Assembly: GCA_023260815.1 (NCBI GenBank)
Contig: JALQUE010000233.1
Location: 1 to 7,784, forward strand
DNA length: 7,784 nt
Origin: Roseovarius sp.
Lineage (GTDB): Bacteria > Pseudomonadota > Alphaproteobacteria > Rhodobacterales > Rhodobacteraceae
Direction: 5' to 3'
The notes under the pieces are model-generated. The model made no database searches. It had not been told where the DNA came from and saw only the letters and a program-made list of their open reading frames with translations. Below are positions 6,560 through 7,784 of this stretch, piece after piece. The stretch's first letter is position 1, and each line of letters begins with the position of its first letter. A program made the translations under genes and the position numbers.

Positions 6560-7744
6560 ATGATCCACAAATCCTTGCCGTTTTCCGATGCCGAGTTTCA
6601 ACGGCGCCTTACCAAGACCCGTCATGCGATGGAAGCCGCCGGTGTCGATGCGCTGTTCATCACCGATCCGTCGAACCAGAACTGGCTGACCGGCTATGAC
6701 GGGTGGTCGTTCTATGTGCATCAGGGCGTGATCGTGCTGCCGGATGCCGATCCGGTCTGGTGGGGCCGCAATCAGGACGCCAATGGCGGCGTGCGCACCG
6801 TGTGGATGACCGATGACCGGGTGATCGGCTATGCGGACAACTATGTGCAGTCCACCGAGCGTCACCCGATGCAAGACCTTGCAGAACGGATGAAGGGCAT
6901 GGGGCTGGACACCGCGCGTATCGGCGTGGAGATGGATAATTACTATTTCTCGGCAAAGGCTTATGCCGTGTTGCAGGCTGAATTGCCGAATGCCAGCTTT
7001 CACGATGTCACGGCCCTGGTGAACTGGCAGCGGGCGGTCAAATCCGACGAGGAGCTGGCGTTTATCCGCAAGGCGGCGGCGATCAGTGAAAAGATCGTGG
7101 ATGGCCTGTTGGAGCGGGTCGAGCCGGGGATTCCCAAGAACGAGATCGTGGCCGAGATCTTTCGCGATGCGATCCGGGGCGTGGATGGCGCATGGGGCGA
7201 TTATCCGGCGATCGTGCCACTTTTGCCGTCAGGTAGCGATGCGGCGGCACCGCACCTGACATGGGATGGCCGCGACTTTGCCGAGGGCGAGGCGACTTTC
7301 TTTGAAATTTCAGGATGTTACCGGCGCTATCACGCGCCGTTCTGTCGGACGCTGTTCCTTGGCAAGCCGCCGCAATTCCTGCTGGATGCGGAAAAGGCGC
7401 TGGTCGAGGGGCTGGAAAACGGGCTTGAGGCTGCGAAGGCCGGCAACCGCGCCTGCGATATCGCCAATGCGCTGGCCGCACCGCTGGAGCGGGCGGGGAT
7501 TCAGCGCGGGGCGCGCTGTGGCTATCCCATCGGTCTGAGCTATCCGCCGGACTGGGGCGAGCGCACCATCAGCCTGCGGGCCGAAGATGAAACCGTGCTG
7601 GAACCGGGCATGACGTTCCACTTCATGCCCGGCCTTTGGATGTCGGACTGGGGGCTGGAAATCACCGAGTCGATCCTCATCAAAGAGGATGGCCCGGCCG
7701 AGACGTTCTGCAACCGGCCCCGGAAGATGTTCGTTAAGGATTGA
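6560..7744 (+). CDS. doeA: Ectoine hydrolase, creatinase/M24-fold (DoeA/EutD)
   Basis: This is a 394-aa cytoplasmic hydrolase with the two-domain creatinase/prolidase architecture: an N-terminal creatinase-like domain (about 12-155, with NWLTGYDGWSFYVHQG at 41-56) and a C-terminal pita-bread domain (about 163-388). DoeA/EutD hydrolyses the ectoine ring to N-acetyl-2,4-diaminobutyrate, which DoeB/EutE then deacetylates. Usual M24 metal-ligand motifs are altered: FFEISGCYRRYHAPFCRT (247-264), GYPIGL instead of GHGIGL (321-326), and FHFMPG instead of the usual EPG motif (353-358). This matches a non-metallopeptidase role; Glu249 is placed where the catalytic Glu of characterised EutD is expected. 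It is transcribed away from eutB. Its ATG at 6560 has only a weak AGG 9 nt upstream and a short hairpin before that. Only 40 bp follow the stop; doeB/eutE is expected next but is not visible. Alternatives are a generic Xaa-Pro aminopeptidase or creatinase, which the context disfavours. Confidence 0.92.
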   Translation: MIHKSLPFSDAEFQRRLTKTRHAMEAAGVDALFITDPSNQNWLTGYDGWSFYVHQGVIVLPDADPVWWGRNQDANGGVRTVWMTDDRVIGYADNYVQSTERHPMQDLAERMKGMGLDTARIGVEMDNYYFSAKAYAVLQAELPNASFHDVTALVNWQRAVKSDEELAFIRKAAAISEKIVDGLLERVEPGIPKNEIVAEIFRDAIRGVDGAWGDYPAIVPLLPSGSDAAAPHLTWDGRDFAEGEATFFEISGCYRRYHAPFCRTLFLGKPPQFLLDAEKALVEGLENGLEAAKAGNRACDIANALAAPLERAGIQRGARCGYPIGLSYPPDWGERTISLRAEDETVLEPGMTFHFMPGLWMSDWGLEITESILIKEDGPAETFCNRPRKMFVKD

Positions 7745-7784
7745 CGGCGACTCGGCCCAAAGCACTGGTTAACTGGGCAAAACC

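Noticed and set aside
6209..7003. Open frame of 264 codons on the minus strand across the eutB/doeA divergent region
   Set aside because: It overlaps the 5' ends of both well-supported genes in the wrong frame and includes out-of-frame eutB sequence. It has no domain of its own.
7745..7784. Possible terminator or start of the next gene after doeA
   Set aside because: GCCCA and TGGGC could pair across 14 nt, but the stem is only 5 bp. No ATG with a ribosome site appears before the window ends.

Overview
The window looks like marine alphaproteobacterial DNA, most likely Rhodobacterales (Roseobacter group). It is GC-rich and gene-dense. Its core is a cluster for breaking down the compatible solutes ectoine and hydroxyectoine. 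This assignment rests on family motifs and on gene order remembered from Ruegeria-type eut loci and Halomonas doe loci; no database search was run.

Layout, right to left. On the + strand at the right end lies doeA/eutD (6560-7744), a creatinase-fold ectoine hydrolase. A 178-bp divergent promoter region (6382-6559) separates it from a leftward unit: eutB (serine/threonine dehydratase fold), eutC (ornithine cyclodeaminase/mu-crystallin fold) and an Lrp/AsnC regulator (asnC/doeX). These three overlap by 11 and 4 nt, so they are surely one transcript. After a 171-bp gap full of inverted repeats come ssd/doeC (aldehyde dehydrogenase) and atf/doeD (class III aminotransferase), 77 bp apart. A strong hairpin follows atf. 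The left edge holds the first 198 codons of a PotA-type ABC transporter ATPase, starting at a TTG at 594 and cut by the window end.

How the genes fit together. In the known pathway, DoeA/EutD opens the ectoine ring to N-acetyl-2,4-diaminobutyrate, DoeB/EutE removes the acetyl group, DoeD/Atf transaminates diaminobutyrate to aspartate semialdehyde, and DoeC/Ssd oxidises that to aspartate. EutB and EutC, normally with EutA, are linked to converting hydroxyectoine into the ectoine route. The deacetylase EutE, EutA, the MocR-type regulator EnuR and an ectoine-specific importer are not in this window and may lie beyond either edge. Unlike the single long Ruegeria-type operon, eutD is here divergent from eutBC-asnC.

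The main observations beyond annotation are a 25-bp interrupted palindrome in the divergent promoter, a nested set of inverted repeats before ssd that shares a short motif with it, a hydrolase without the usual M24 metal ligands, and an aldehyde dehydrogenase with His in place of the usual cofactor-binding Lys. I see no mobile elements, CRISPR arrays, tRNA or rRNA genes, and no clearly novel system.
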